Below are positions 1-11,430 of a stretch of 64,000 nt of DNA, one piece after another; within the stretch, counting starts at the first letter, position 1, and the number at the start of each line of letters is the position of its first letter. The stretch lies in contig NC_135360.1 of NCBI RefSeq assembly GCF_051622035.1, positions 25,991,206 through 26,055,205 on the forward strand. The letters run 5' to 3'. Source of the DNA: Arctopsyche grandis. Its lineage: Eukaryota; Arthropoda; Insecta; Trichoptera; Hydropsychidae. Position numbers and translations under genes: made by a program. Under the pieces are notes generated by a model that made no database searches, had not been told where the DNA came from, and saw only the letters and a list, made by a program, of their open reading frames with translations.

Positions 1-788
1 CAAAATGGCGACCAAAAATCACAACAACAACAGAAAAATGCTAATTACGACCAACCTAGATTAGACGACGTTGACAGACCAGCTCTGGAAGAAATCCGGC
101 TCTTTCGAAGGACCAAATGTACAGACTCCAGGGATGTTCAACTCGAGAGCACCCCGGAAGTCGGTTTCTTGAGATAGCTAGTGGTAAGCTTGGGCGGGAC
201 TGGTCTCCTCACGGTGCCTTCCTTCGTCGTCGGTGGTCTGGTCTCTGCTGATGTCGGCTGCTCTGCTATGTCCCTTTCTCCTTCGTACAGTGTGCGTAAG
301 TGAGTGTGATACAGGACAAAGGCGGGAAATTGTATAATAATGAAAACAGGTTGTAATTCTGTTTGTATGGTGACTGTATTTTATATATATATATATATAT
401 ATACAGAGATCAAGCAGGGGGGACAGGGGGGGGTAAACAAAGTAACCACGCGTGCCTTTTTAGGTTAGCCACGCGTAGCTCAGTTGTCTGCCTTCTGGAC
501 GAAGACAGACCAAGCTTCCTCTGGTGCACACCGGACGGATACTGGAGCTGGTCTCCAAGTATCGTCACAACCCTCACCAGCCTCTAGCTGGTGATTTTGG
601 TGGCGAGGTGGGCCCCGTAAACACCGGGGTGTTAACGCGCCAAACCGCTATTGACAACTGTCAGTTTGTGTGCCAACCGCTGTCAGGGTGGCCAGCACAA
701 AAATATATCGGCCAAATCGTGGGTCGTAAGGCCACAAAAGCCGATCATCAGACATAGTCTGAACAACGGTAAACAGATTATTGCGCAA
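1..788. other. no gene recognised
   Basis: No coding exon is convincing here. A short (TA)n run lies near 381-401, followed by G runs. The stretch 470-780 has higher GC and several short palindromes (for example around 590-640) but matches no family I recognise. Confidence 0.4.
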
Positions 789-975
789 ATTGAGATCGCG
801 CGCGCGCACATTAATATGGGAGGAAAAGCCTGTTCCTCTTGTTCCTGTTGTACCCTGCTCGCGCAAATTAAGTGAGTATGTACCGTTTACCATGCACCTT
901 TTTTTTTTGATCTTTCAACTTAAGATCTTTCGATTTTCGATCTTTGCCTTCCGATATTTGCGTTTTCTGTAATTT
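789..975. repeat. truncated copy of hAT-MITE plus palindromic repeat arm
   Basis: The segment from about 795 to 870 (GC-rich start, then GGAGGAAAAGCCTGTTCCTC and the following CTCGCGCAAATTAAGTGAG) matches the interior of the 170-bp CAGTGGCG hAT MITEs seen at 16974, 21298, 27120 and 55594. It runs straight into the GTACCGTTTACCATGCACC arm of the palindromic host repeat found around those MITEs. The MITE's TIRs and the central TA tract are missing here, so this is a deletion remnant of the same nest. Confidence 0.65.
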
Positions 976-1336
976 AACATTCTGTCTCGTCACGGAGGCC
1001 GCAAAAATATATATCATAATTTCAATTTAAAAATACAATTATAAAAAAAATGTTAGTTTTCTGCCCATCGAAATATGCCACTCTTATGCCTCGCCTTACT
1101 TAACTATGCCTACAGGACGTCCCTGATTACTGATATATAGTACCTAATGTTAATAATTTATTTTTCATTCATGATTTTTAATTTTAATTTACCAATAAAT
1201 AGCTTACAAACTGTTGCAATTTTCAACTTAAACCTGTTCATCATATTCAAATGCAGTTTATTAAGAATTCGGGTTTCAACACATATTTTTTCTAATATAA
1301 GTATATATTTTATAAAAAAAATACAGACATACATAG

Positions 1337-2396
1337 TGTGGCGGCTCGCTTGACGACATGGTCGAGTTTGGTTGCCTTCCTGCGAGTGGGGACCAACTCG
1401 GCTGGGTTCGGAGAACCGCTACTCACTCTGCCTTCAGCTGTCATAAATAAGACACGTGCATTAACATGCCAGTCGTCTCATTCATCATCCCCCATAACTG
1501 GTGACCCCCGACATCGAGCCACGCAGCCTCGATTAATTCAGCATGCCGCCGCTCATCCCTGCCTCGCCGAGCCAAGCGGGAAAGCTACCCGCCGCGCCGC
1601 CATCACCATCGACACAGCACGTCGCGGCCCGCGGGTGACAATAAACGAGCAGACACGGCTACCTACCTACCTACCTACCTACCTACCGATTTGAGTCCAG
1701 CCACAACGTCGATGACAGGTGCTTAAAAAATGGGGGAGCGAATGAGACGACGATCTTGACAGCTGGATGTGGAGTCATGCGTGATCCAGTACACATAGAA
1801 CGGTCATCCAGCACCACAAGACATACACCACCTCAGCACCATCATCATCATCAAGGCCCCGTCCGTCCCCACGAGCGTCGTCACGCCGAGACGGGCGGTA
1901 GCGCTACAATACCTCCACGAGCCACAACGACTCACGGTCCAGCTCGGAGTATCATCAACCACATCGATGCCCCTGCCTCCCCCGCCGCCCCACCAACCGA
2001 CATCAGCCTCGGAAGAGCGGCCCCGGTGCAGCATCGCATCGGCGCGACCATCGGACCAGCCACCGTCCTGCTCGCGACGTCACCGCCCTCGAATGTACCG
2101 ACCATTCAGGGCGGTACACCTACACAGCGGATGACCCACGTCAACAATTTTTTTTCTCCACACTCAATAATTTTTTTCTTTTGTAAAATTTGTTTCTTTG
2201 TAATTTTTGTATCGCTGATGCTGGGGGGGGAGTGATGTGGCAACTCGCTTAACGACATGGTCGAGTTTGGTTGCCTTCCTACGAGTGGGGACCAACTCGG
2301 CTGGGTTTGGAGAACCGCTACTCACTCTGCCTTCAGCTGTCATAAATAAAACACGTGCATTAACATGCCAGTCGTCTCATTCGTTCATCCCCCATA
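1337..2396 (+). mobile_element. miniature LTR retrotransposon relic
   Basis: Fossil LTR element. Two direct repeats of about 160 bp (1337-1496 and 2236-2396), starting TGTGGC and ending near CCCCCATA, flank about 740 bp. The stretch right after the 5' repeat (TGGTGACCCCCGAC, 1499-1512) resembles a primer-binding site of insect LTR elements. A purine run (GGGGGGGGAG, 2223-2232) lies just before the 3' repeat, as a polypurine tract should. No polymerase or capsid gene is recognisable between the repeats, so the element looks non-autonomous (TRIM-like). ATAG flanks both sides if the repeat ends at 2396. The two repeats are close in sequence, so the insertion is probably not very old. Confidence 0.65.
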
Positions 2397-2722
2397 ATAG
2401 AAACACACCATCTCCAATCAGCATACATTTGGATGTTGGTAAATCCACCCTCACAGTCTTGGAGTTTATAAAAAATGTGACATAACAAAAGAGACTAAAT
2501 ATCTAAAAATAAATTATACGAAAATTGATCATTATTATATTTAAATTACTATCAATTAGTACTACTAATTTAATAGTGAACAGAAGCATAATAAAGGACA
2601 CAAAAGGTGTCACAAAAATGCACATAATATCACAGTTATTATATTTTAACTTTAAAAGTCAAATAATCATCGAACTCAACAGGATTAAAGATTGTAAATA
2701 TAATTTGCGTAGTATATTATTA

Positions 2723-2882
2723 TGGGGGATGAACGAATGAGACGACTGGCATGTTGAATGCACGTGTTTTATTTATGACAGCTGAAGGCAGAGTGAGTAG
2801 CCGCTCTCCGAACTCAGCCGAGTTGGTCCCCACTCGCAGGAAGGTGACCAAACTCGACCATGTCGTATAGCGACTTGCCACA
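2723..2882 (-). repeat. solo LTR of the same family
   Basis: A reverse-strand copy of the 160-bp LTR at 1337 and 2236, with no internal region attached. It keeps the same start (TGTGGCAAGTCGC on the minus strand) and the same CCCCCATAA end. It is likely a recombination remnant or a truncated relative of the neighbouring element. Confidence 0.65.
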
Positions 2883-3016
2883 TCATCATAAAATTGAGTT
2901 AATGATTGAATGTGTATCATTTGAGGGTTCGGTGTGTGGGAATCCCAATGCACTAACAACTGGAGATTAAAACAATTAATAAATTAACAAGTGCCAACAC
3001 ACCACGCACTCACTCT

Positions 3017-3169
3017 ACTTGACCACGTGTGCACACAGCTGCAAGCCACGTGCAACAAAGCTCGCTTACTTGACCACGTGTGCACACAGCTGCAAGTCAC
3101 GTGCAACAAAGCTCGCTTACTTGACCACGTGTGCACACAGCTGCAAACCACACCTGCGACCAACTCGCT
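3017..3169 (+). repeat. three tandem 51-bp units with CACGTG E-boxes
   Basis: Three head-to-tail units start at about 3017, 3068 and 3119. Each contains ACTTGACCACGTGTGCACAC and then AGCTGCAA; the first two also share a second CACGTG. The third unit diverges in its last third. Their place directly upstream of a TATA box suggests enhancer repeats. Confidence 0.8.
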
Positions 3170-3182
3170 TACGCCAAAAGCG

Positions 3183-3215
3183 TATAAAAGGGAGTTTTGA
3201 CAAGAAAACTTCAGT
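3183..3215 (+). promoter_or_regulatory. TATA box with initiator
   Basis: TATAAAAGGGAG begins at 3183 and an arthropod-type initiator TCAGT lies at 3211, 28 bases downstream, which is the expected spacing for RNA polymerase II. It probably drives the LTR-like block around it. Confidence 0.6.
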
Positions 3216-3721
3216 CAACATCCCGCTTCTGACCAGCCACTACTACACTACGCTGAACTGGAGGATCAACCAGCAAATGAGCCAGAGACCTTCTGAACAT
3301 AGCCGAATGCTGAGCCAGAAACACTACAATATCCAGAGACATCTGAACATAGCCGACTGCCGAGCCAGCAGCACTCTGCCACATCCAGAGACGCCTTAAC
3401 ATAGCCAAATGCCGAGCCAACTACCCTACAATGGAAGAACGTTTGCAACTCAGCCGGATCCAGAGCAACGACACATTACAAAATCCAGCGTCCGCACCAC
3501 ACCAGTCAGCAGCCAATAGCCGTCTCGAGAACACTACGATTCCAGCCGCTTCGAGAAACTTCAACAACATATTTATACACTTGTATATTCAAACAATAAA
3601 ATACTTTACCCAAACAAACAGCAGTAATAACTACTAAAACACAGACGAACCCGTCTATAAACCCATGGTGGACTGGTGGTGAAGAACACCTTCACAATTA
3701 GATCAGTCCACATAGGTGATT

Positions 3722-3919
3722 ACTAGTCAAATGTGAACCGGTCACAAGACAACCGGTCGCTCTAGATCGGTCACACGTGATCACCCGTCACACTAAAACT
3801 GGTCACACCCTAAAATCGGTCAACCAGTTTTCTCGTGACCAGTTTTAGTGTGACGGGTGATCACGTGTGACTGATCTAGAGCGACCGGTTGTCCTGTGAC
3901 TAGTTCACACATGACTAGT
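3722..3919. repeat. large foldback (inverted repeat)
   Basis: Two arms of about 85 bp pair almost completely: the left arm runs 3722-3808 and the right arm 3836-3919, with a loop of under 30 bp. Both outer ends read ACTAGTCA. The arms are built from GGTCACA/TGTGACC-type subrepeats. It has the form of a palindromic MITE, and the family is unknown. It ends about 125 bp before the TOM40 start codon. Confidence 0.8.
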
Positions 3920-4045
3920 AGTCCGTTTACCCATTTGAGATAATCGAGGCGGAAAAACCGAAGTACGCATATCAGGTGACGGGGTCCGACATAACCTCTT
4001 CAGTTAGCGGGTTCGTCAGGCTCGGTGTCCAATAATTGGTTCAGG

Positions 4046-7000
4046 ATGGGCGGGGTGGTGTCTTCACGGAGGGCGCACGCCGCTGGGCTGTCGGGGGGCG
4101 CAACTGCGACGGGGGCGGGGGCGGGGGCGGGGGCGGGGGCGGGAGGGCCCCTCGCCGCTCTCGAGCCGCTCACCTCCGAGCCTCCGCCCCCCGCGAACCT
4201 CGACAACCCCGGCAACCTTGATGAAATACACAAAAAATGCAAAGGTACCCGACAAACCGACAAACTGACGCATGCTCAACACAAAAAACAATTTTTTTTT
4301 CAATTGTTTCACCTCAAGATTATACGCTTTTCTTTATTTTTATTGAATTTTAAATAATTATTTATTGATTTTTTTTTTAGAGGTTATGCCTGTCAACTTT
4401 GAAGGATGCAAATTGATGATTAACCGAGGAATCAACAATAATTTTCAGGTTTTTTTTTTTTGTAATATTATGTATTAAAACCATTATTTAGCTCGTTTAT
4501 AATAACTTGTTTTTGTTAAACTTGGTGTTTATTAATGCATACATAATTCTAATAAGTGAAAGTATGGAATTTTATATGAAGAATATTTTTTGAATATAAT
4601 ACAATAGTTGACATGAAAGTGTAAGAAAATTTAAATATAATTAAGAAAATTAAAAAGGAATTGAATTCCCAGTAATAGTTAACAAAAATCTTTTTTTAAT
4701 TAAAAGAAAATTTCAATTCTTAACCGGGTGATAAAAAAAAATCCAACAACCATAAAATATATTATCAAGATCATTGTTTTATCTCTAAGCCCTTGTTTGA
4801 TATCTAAAAATATTCAAAACATTAAAAAAAAAAGATGAAACCACAACTGTATTCAATGAAAAATTACATTTCAGATTTCTCAAACTATCACCATGAGCTC
4901 AATGTCTCCGAGTGGGTACAAAATCGGCGCTACCTATGTAGGTTCCAAACAAATCAGTCCTACCGAGGTTTTCCCCGTGATACTGGGAGACGTAGACCCC
5001 GATGGAAATCTTAACCTTAATTTCATACATCAACTGACTCCCTCGTGGAAATGTCGAGCAGTTGGTCAGGTAAACACTTCAAAACAAATCCAAAAGTCTT
5101 TCTCAAAACATTTGTCTTTACATACTGTCGTTGTTCAACAGCTACAAGCGATGCGCTTAGCAGCTGCTCAAATATCAGCCGAACACCAAGGCTCGATTCA
5201 CACGGCCACCCTCACTATGAGCAGCCAGGAGTGGAAGGAGGGATCCGGTGTTGTCCTCGCTCAATATCTTCAATCGGTGACCAAACCGCTCGCACTCGGT
5301 GCTGAAATTGCGTACCAACGCAGTCCTAAAATACCAGGTGGTGAAATTGCAGTCGTGTCGGCTGCAGCGCGCTATAATACCGACGGTATACTTATTTATT
5401 TACATTGATGTATTGTTTTATGTGCAAGTTTTTTTTATTGTTTATTTCTTTTTTCAGATACTGAAATAGCTGCGAAAGTTGGCCTTGCCGGTTTACAGTT
5501 AACATACTATAAACAAGCTAGCGAACAGCTTCAGGTATGATCTAGTGTCATTACAAAGCACACATAGATACTGTTATAAAAAATTGAATTGGATGCAATA
5601 TCTAATTTTCATGATAAATTTTAATCCATATTTTTTTTTCTCCACAATCCACTTATCAAATATGTTAAAAATCACTAAGCAACGGTTCTCAAGTGTAATG
5701 TACATACATGACAAACAGGAAATTTTAAAAGGAAAATCCTTCATGTCATTTGACTTGATTAGATCGATGTTTAAAGTTCAATACTAAGATTGAGAATCTT
5801 ATGTGCCCACAGTGGTTTTCTACTAATCTATATCATTACTTTTTAACTTATATCCAATTGCTCAACTACCACATTATGTACCGGTAGATTATCATCTCTC
5901 ATCTATACCATTTTAATAACAATATTTCAAGACTAATCATGTTAATGGACTTTATTACAGATTGGTGCTGAAGTAGAGACATCATTTAGAGGTCAGGAAT
6001 CAGTTGGTACTATTGGATACCAAATTCAAATTCCAAGAGCTGAATTAGTTTTTAGAGGTATGTCTACCAATAGTGGTGATAAAGATCTAGAATGGATAAA
6101 GAATTGCTGATAATTACTCATTTGATTACCAGCTCTTCATTATTGAACCCCAAAACTTTTTAGACTTTCTCTCCCTTATGATTAGGTTTCTCGCCAGGGC
6201 AATTGTAATATAGCAATAGATCATCCCTTCGGTGTTCAAAGCAAGAGCAAAAAAGCTTGCAAAAACACGTTTTTTTTTCAAAGAAATTAGCCCTTTGAAT
6301 GCTGACCAACGCCGATCGGCGTTTTGCCAACAATTCAAATATGGAAAACCCTAACTGCCGAGTATTTTAGATTGTGGCTTGGCATTTAAATTGTGAGCAT
6401 TACATTTCAACAACAATGAAGAAGTGGGAACTAGTTTTGGAAAAATACATTCATTAATGGACTTATTTTGTTTATTTTATATTGTTGCAAGATATATCAG
6501 AGTCTAAGCACACCTTTACAAAACTCGAAATCCTCTGCAGTAGTGATCTAGGGTTTGTGTGGATTAGCTACAATTTTTATACCTGCTTTCTATTGGATTT
6601 CAAAATAGTTCTAATTGAAAATGTTGGCGAAATTTTCAGCGCTGCAGGCTTTCAACAGAAAAGACGTCAGCACTCAAAGGGTTAATAATAGTGCCCTAAA
6701 GATTAGCCTATCTCTGCTTATGACTAAAAATTACTTTTGAAATATAAAATTAGACTAGTAAAAAAAGGCCTGTATTTATTTGGTCAGTAACTTCATTTAA
6801 TTGGTCAGCAAGTTATGCTTTCAGTTACTGACTGCTCAAATATTGGCTGGCTATCAAAAAATACTAAAAACAAAAGGCAGTTTATTGACCGTTCATTTTT
6901 ATCTATATGTATATGTATACCATTATATCATTATCACTAAATTTTCGTAAAAGATACTGACCATTTAAATTGCTCCCAAAAAAATATCGTAGATCTATAT

Positions 7001-7208
7001 TTTATAATTACAATTTACTTTCTTTTGATAAATTGAGAGTTTATTTATTTATTTTATAATATTTTCAGGAATGGTAGACTCCAATTGGAACGTTGGTGCA
7101 GTACTCGAAAAACGATTTACTCCATTACCATTTAGTTTTGCGTTATCGGGGATGGCGAACCAAAGTAAACAACAGTACCGTTTTGGTGTTGGTTTTATAG
7201 TCGGTTAA
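4046..7208 (+). CDS. Tom40: mitochondrial import receptor subunit TOM40
   Basis: Beta-barrel channel of the TOM complex, which passes nuclear-encoded precursor proteins through the outer mitochondrial membrane. Seven exons join in frame: 4046-4244, 4381-4448, 4875-5069, 5142-5385, 5458-5534, 5961-6057 and 7069-7208, giving 339 residues, the usual family length. The N-terminus is a Gly/Ala- and Pro-rich cytosolic tail, then PANLDNPGNLDEIHKKCK. The barrel follows, with family-typical stretches: NFEGCKLMINRGI, PSGYKIGATYVG, GNLNLNFIHQLTPSWKCR, GSGVVLAQYLQSVTKPLALG, QIGAEVETSFR and VDSNWNVGAVLEKRFTPLPF. The start is the first ATG after an in-frame stop at 3992. Exon 4 (around residues 155-180) is more divergent than usual. 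The recognition is by family knowledge; exon limits are read from GT-AG sites and phase. Confidence 0.93.
4111..4140 (+). repeat. GGGGGC hexanucleotide repeat coding Gly-Ala
   Basis: Five perfect GGGGGC units lie inside TOM40 exon 1 and encode alternating Ala-Gly. The repeat is in frame, so length changes alter the tail by two residues per unit without breaking the gene. The G runs could form a quadruplex. Confidence 0.85.
6291..6681. mobile_element. piggyBac-type MITE in TOM40 intron 6
   Basis: The ends are CCCTTTGAATGCTGAC at the left and its near-complement (GACGTCAGCACTCAAAGGG) at the right. They are flanked by TTAG at 6287-6290 (a decayed TTAA) and TTAA at 6682-6685. A related, partly truncated copy lies at 46317. 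TTAA flanks and CCC ends are typical of piggyBac-mobilised elements. It has no coding capacity. Confidence 0.65.
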
Positions 7209-9225
7209 AGAAAAATATAATGAATTTATCCTCCCTTGAGCTGCTTTGTATGCATTTACTTTTTATTATGAACTGCCATTTATTTTGTAGGATGTAGTCG
7301 TGTGACAGATCTACATCACACTTAACACATTATTAAAAAAGAATACCTTGTATCGTTGAATAGTATATTTCTCTATAAATTATATATTATACATTACTAA
7401 AATGTAACCACCATTAAATCAATCCATAAACTTGCATTCATTTCTAGGACAAATCTACTCATTTCTGTAAGCACATTCCAACAAACTTTCTATGAGACAT
7501 GATTTATAGAGAAAAATGTATGAATGAATTTATCTCAAATACTGAAATCTGACAATTTCTTACCTAATTTGCTTTACAATAAAGTTCTTTAGCAGCAAAT
7601 TATACTTAATCTTGTTGATAAATATTTAATGTTGATTAAACATTAATTCCTAGGTAGATTTGTTGTTCTGAATTATATAACACTTGACTATCAAGTCAAA
7701 TCTCAACACTCATCAAATTATCACACTAGTCAGTCGTACGATAGTTGTAAGGTTATATTGTCTCGTGATGTTTATTGAGCAAGGTGTTTTGTTTTAAATT
7801 GATGTCAAATATTAATTCTTAAGTTCGATTCTGTGACTAAATGAATGGCAATGTTGTTCAGTGAGGTCAACCAGTCTGAAAAACCTGCTAGACAAATAGT
7901 ATTTCATCTTACCTAATAAATAAAACTTTACATATGTATATGTACCTACATACTATGTTGTAGTGTTGAAGGTTATAAAATTCTGTGTTATGTTTGTATA
8001 TTGATTATAAGTTGATATAGTTATTTTTAAAAATGAATGCATTTTATTTATTGATTACCTTGATTATGTCTCTCCTTACCTTTCTATTTGTAATTATATC
8101 CTCATTATTAATTTAAATTCGTTGTAGTATCTCGGTTTGAGACTACCTTTTTGACTTTTCTAAAAAGAAAACATTCCACTTTTAGTTTATTTTTATTTTT
8201 TTATTTACATGATATTGTTACAAGGATTATTACACTGTAATTTTCTCGTGAAAAGCGCACATTTAAAGTGTCGAAAATAAATAGAAGACAAAACGAATGA
8301 GAACTGCAGCTTCTGGTCGATGGATCTTCACTTAATTTATTATGTTACTTGGTATTAAGCTGGAACTACATATGAAATTTTAGTCAATACACCGAATAAT
8401 TTCGTAGAAAAAGCTTTAAAGTTGAGGGTAAAAGTTAATGAACTTCGGGTTAATATAAAAAAAGATCTACATATAAGGTGACTTAAACTTAAGATGATGT
8501 GCAATTGAATAAAGAAATATTGAATATATAGCTTACTCCTTTCAAATGCTGCATCATTATTTTAACGTAGGATCTTACATTCTCCTAAAAATCGATAAAT
8601 TGATTACAATACAAATTTCCAGGTGAAAATATTGGTAATTTAACGATCAACATTTAAGTGCATGGATACAAAGTTTCAGTTTAAAAAGATTAATGGTGTT
8701 TGAATTATCTCCAAAATCCCACAAACACCCACATTTCTTAAAAACCATGGAAACGGATCAGTGATCGATTCCGAGTACAAATCAGTCAAATTTACTCATG
8801 ATTACAAAACTTCTATTCTTTTACTAGCTTTTTCTTAGTTTCATTACTACTTAATTATAAAAAAAAAAGTAAAAGTAAAAAACAAAAGGTTGAGATGTCC
8901 ATATTCATGCAAAATGTTCAACTAAAAGATATTAAAAACTTGGACCAATGTGACCATTAAAAAAAAGCATTTAGTTGACTTGAAGTTTTATAATATTACC
9001 GATAGATGTCTATTTATTATTATATAAATTTTCACTTAAATATTATAAATTAGATTGGTGCATAAAAAGGAAGAGAGAGGAACGAAACAGATCATTCTGC
9101 TACCATTACAATTTTATGTATCTACTTACGTAATAAATAAGCCTTTTTTACAAACCTCATATTAGCCTGTTAAAACAATTTTTGGTGTGCGTTGTATGTT
9201 TGTGTATAAAACATCAATTCATATA
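7209..9225. other. TOM40 3' region, then AT-rich spacer
   Basis: Candidate TOM40 polyadenylation signals are AATAAA at 7578 and a second at about 7916. The remainder is AT-rich with no exon I can support. A fragment near 8690-8800 (GATCAGTGATCGATTCCGAG) matches the LINE-like tail repeats at 37010 and 44165. Confidence 0.5.
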
Positions 9226-9298
9226 GCCGAAATAGCTCAGTTGGGAGAGCGTTAGACTGAAGATCTAAAGGTCCCTGGTTCGATCCCTGGTTTCGGCA
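9226..9298 (+). tRNA. tRNA-Phe (anticodon GAA)
   Basis: 73 nt with a complete cloverleaf. The acceptor stem GCCGAAA pairs with TTTCGGC, followed by discriminator A. The D-arm is GCTC AGTTGGGA GAGC, the anticodon stem TTAGA/TCTAA has GAA at 9259-9261, and the T-arm is CCTGG/TTCGATC/CCTGG. A T run just downstream (9303) can end polymerase III transcription. There is no intron and no encoded CCA. Confidence 0.97.
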
Positions 9299-10311
9299 AT
9301 CCAATTTTTGCATTTTGCTTATTATAAAAATGTACATATCTATTTTATTTTCATTAATTATATTATACGAATGTTTCGAATATACCAAAAACAAACATTG
9401 CATTTTGTGACCTATAAAACTCAAATATGTACTGGCCAACAAAATAAACTAAATATTTTCACTTACGGTTATGTATTCATAGATATTTATTTAACATGTA
9501 TAGCCCAACGAAAATCTTTGTTATTTTACGTTGAAGGAATGGCACAAATATGTTAATACATTTTGTATAGACGATGCTATGATCTGACTTTCTCATTTTG
9601 ATACTGTTTTATTCCACCTAAAGCATTGCTAAAATAAAATAAAATATCGATAATTTTCTTGATAAATGACTCCATACGATTGATTGACAGCTCTACAACC
9701 ATTTCCTTTTTTTATTAAACTTAGATTTCAAACTTCAAACTCTGTTCTGACAGACAATTTAAAAAAATAATAAAAATCCGCTTTTGACATCTTAAAAAGT
9801 TAGATAAAAAGATTTTATCTAAATATCTTCATACAATATAATCTGTTTCTTCACAAAGTGAGTACATATACATACATAGAATTAGGTACGACGTAAAAAT
9901 TGATATGGTAAATCGATTAAATACGACGATGAGATTTTTTAATATTAAACCATAATATAATGTTAATCATAAACCATAAAAAAGTATAATGTTAATCACT
10001 CTTCAATTTTTAATTAAAACTAGGTGTCTATGCCGATATTAGGACTAATTTAAACTAATATTCGCATGGTTTTGAAAATTAATTTATAATTTAATGTGCT
10101 GGATTGCTTTTTATAAAATATAATTAGGAAAAAAAATATTTGAGAACATTACAAATGAAATATTAAATATGTATCATTTCTGAAAATTTTATCAATTGAA
10201 AACAATAAATAATAATCGAATACTTTTCGAGGGTCACGGCAATATCTATGAAATTTGTAAAATTATTGACGTTTCTACTCAAATGCAAAAATTCTCACCA
10301 GCCCGACGCCT
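9299..10311. other. AT-rich spacer between tRNA genes
   Basis: No gene, repeat array or transposon end that I can support. The only ORFs are short and AT-driven. Confidence 0.5.
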
Positions 10312-10383
10312 GCCTCTTTAGCTCAGTGGTAGAGCACTGGTCTCGTAAACCAGGGGTCGTGAGTTCAATCCTCACAGGAGGCA
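10312..10383 (+). tRNA. tRNA-Thr (anticodon CGU)
   Basis: 72 nt. The acceptor GCCTCTT pairs with AGGAGGC (one G-U). The D-arm is GCTC AGTGGTA GAGC, the anticodon stem CTGGT/ACCAG holds loop CTCGTAA with CGU at 10344-10346, and the T-arm is GTGAG/TTCAATC/CTCAC. T runs at about 10400 and 10409 may end transcription. It is intronless. Confidence 0.96.
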
Positions 10384-10849
10384 ATGAAACAGCTGTTGCT
10401 TTTTGTTGTTTTTTATTGACACGATATCATCATCAATGTCAAAATAAAACATCTGTTTATACGTGTTTCCAATATTTTATGTTATTGGCATCCAAAACAA
10501 ATTTGTCAAAAAAATAAATTAAGTATACGTACTCATCCCATTACTGAGCCATCTACCGTTCCTAATTGTGCGTAAGAAATTAAAAAGAAACACATGTATT
10601 TAAAAAAATATATATATACAAATATGTACGTAGTAATGTGAAAATTGAAAATCTATGAAATGAATTTTAAATTCAAGACAGAACTATCTGTTAATCCAGA
10701 TAACTTCGGCAATCAACTAACAACTAACAATATGTATAATTAAAGTTAGTCAATAAAAAGAGTGGAAATTGCCTGATAAATAGCATTTAGTATGATGGAT
10801 TCCTTTACACATTTTTGTTTCTAAAAACGTTTGATATTTTATTTCAAAC
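10384..10849. other. AT-rich spacer
   Basis: No supported feature. A TA/CATA-rich patch lies near 10600-10630. Confidence 0.45.
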
Positions 10850-11376
10850 TAGTGATTATACCCGGCTTCGCTCGGTATTTGTAATATATACCGCTTAAAC
10901 ATGGCTAATTTAATAGTAAACATTTTATTAAATTTATTTGAATAGTTTTATTTTATTTAAACTTATTTGAATATTTATTTGTTTTTTTATTAAATTTAAC
11001 GTCACGGATTCTACCACCCAATCCTTACGTTAAACCTCAAAAAGTCTCTTTCGAAATTACATATATATTAGACTAGTGGTTTTAGTAATATAAATCGGTA
11101 TTTGCTTACTAAAACCGCTCGGTATTTGTAATATAAACAGCTTAGACATGGCGAAACTAATAGTAATATTCACTTGTTTTTTTATTAAATTTATTTGAAT
11201 CGAAAAAAAATTCTGATTGTGTGTAATTCATTTCTGATAGGTCGTTACATTTTTTTTTTCGGTTCAAATAGATTTAATAAAAAAACAAATGAATGTTTAC
11301 TATTAGATTAGCCATGTTTAAGCGGTTTATATTACAAATACCAAGCGAAGCCGGATAAAACCACTAGTATAAAATG
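10850..11376. repeat. CCCGGCTTCGC interspersed repeats, partly inverted
   Basis: One copy begins at 10850 (ACTAGTGATTATACCCGGCTTCG, then GGTATTTGTAATATA...AAACATGGC). A second begins near 11080 and forms an inverted pair: 11103-11207 pairs with 11258-11368, both ending at the same GGTATTTGTAATATA and GCTTAAACATGGC phrases. Another copy is at 23440. The family is widespread in insects, but I cannot assign the class with confidence. Confidence 0.6.
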
Positions 11377-11430
11377 TTTTATAAATTTGACGTTCTCATA
11401 TTCAAAATATAATATTTACCTTGATGAGTG

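Larger units (their letters stand above)
2932..3665 (+). mobile_element. possible LTR or LTR-like promoter block
   Basis: This block has the anatomy of an LTR: a start beginning TGTGTGGGAATCC, an upstream array of tandem repeats, a TATA box and initiator, a leader with further short repeats (near-copies of a phrase ending AACATAGCC at about 3297, 3345 and 3399), and an AATAAA at 3595. The ends and a target duplication could not be fixed, and no body of an element is attached. It could instead be an orphan promoter. Family not assigned; treated as a fossil. Confidence 0.35.

Noticed and set aside
1756-2235. 159-residue His/Pro-rich ORF
   Set aside because: It lies inside the small LTR relic, has low-complexity composition and no retroviral or host domain; kept only as internal sequence of that fossil.
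3017-3169. CRISPR-like array
   Set aside because: The units are contiguous with no spacers and sit in a eukaryotic promoter context.
4000-4312. Antisense Pro/Ala-Arg-rich ORFs over TOM40 exon 1
   Set aside because: They mirror the GGGGGC repeat and GC-rich exon; no start context, splice sites or known domain.
5545-5787. 80-residue ORF between TOM40 exons
   Set aside because: It lies in intron 5, is AT-driven and has no recognisable domain.
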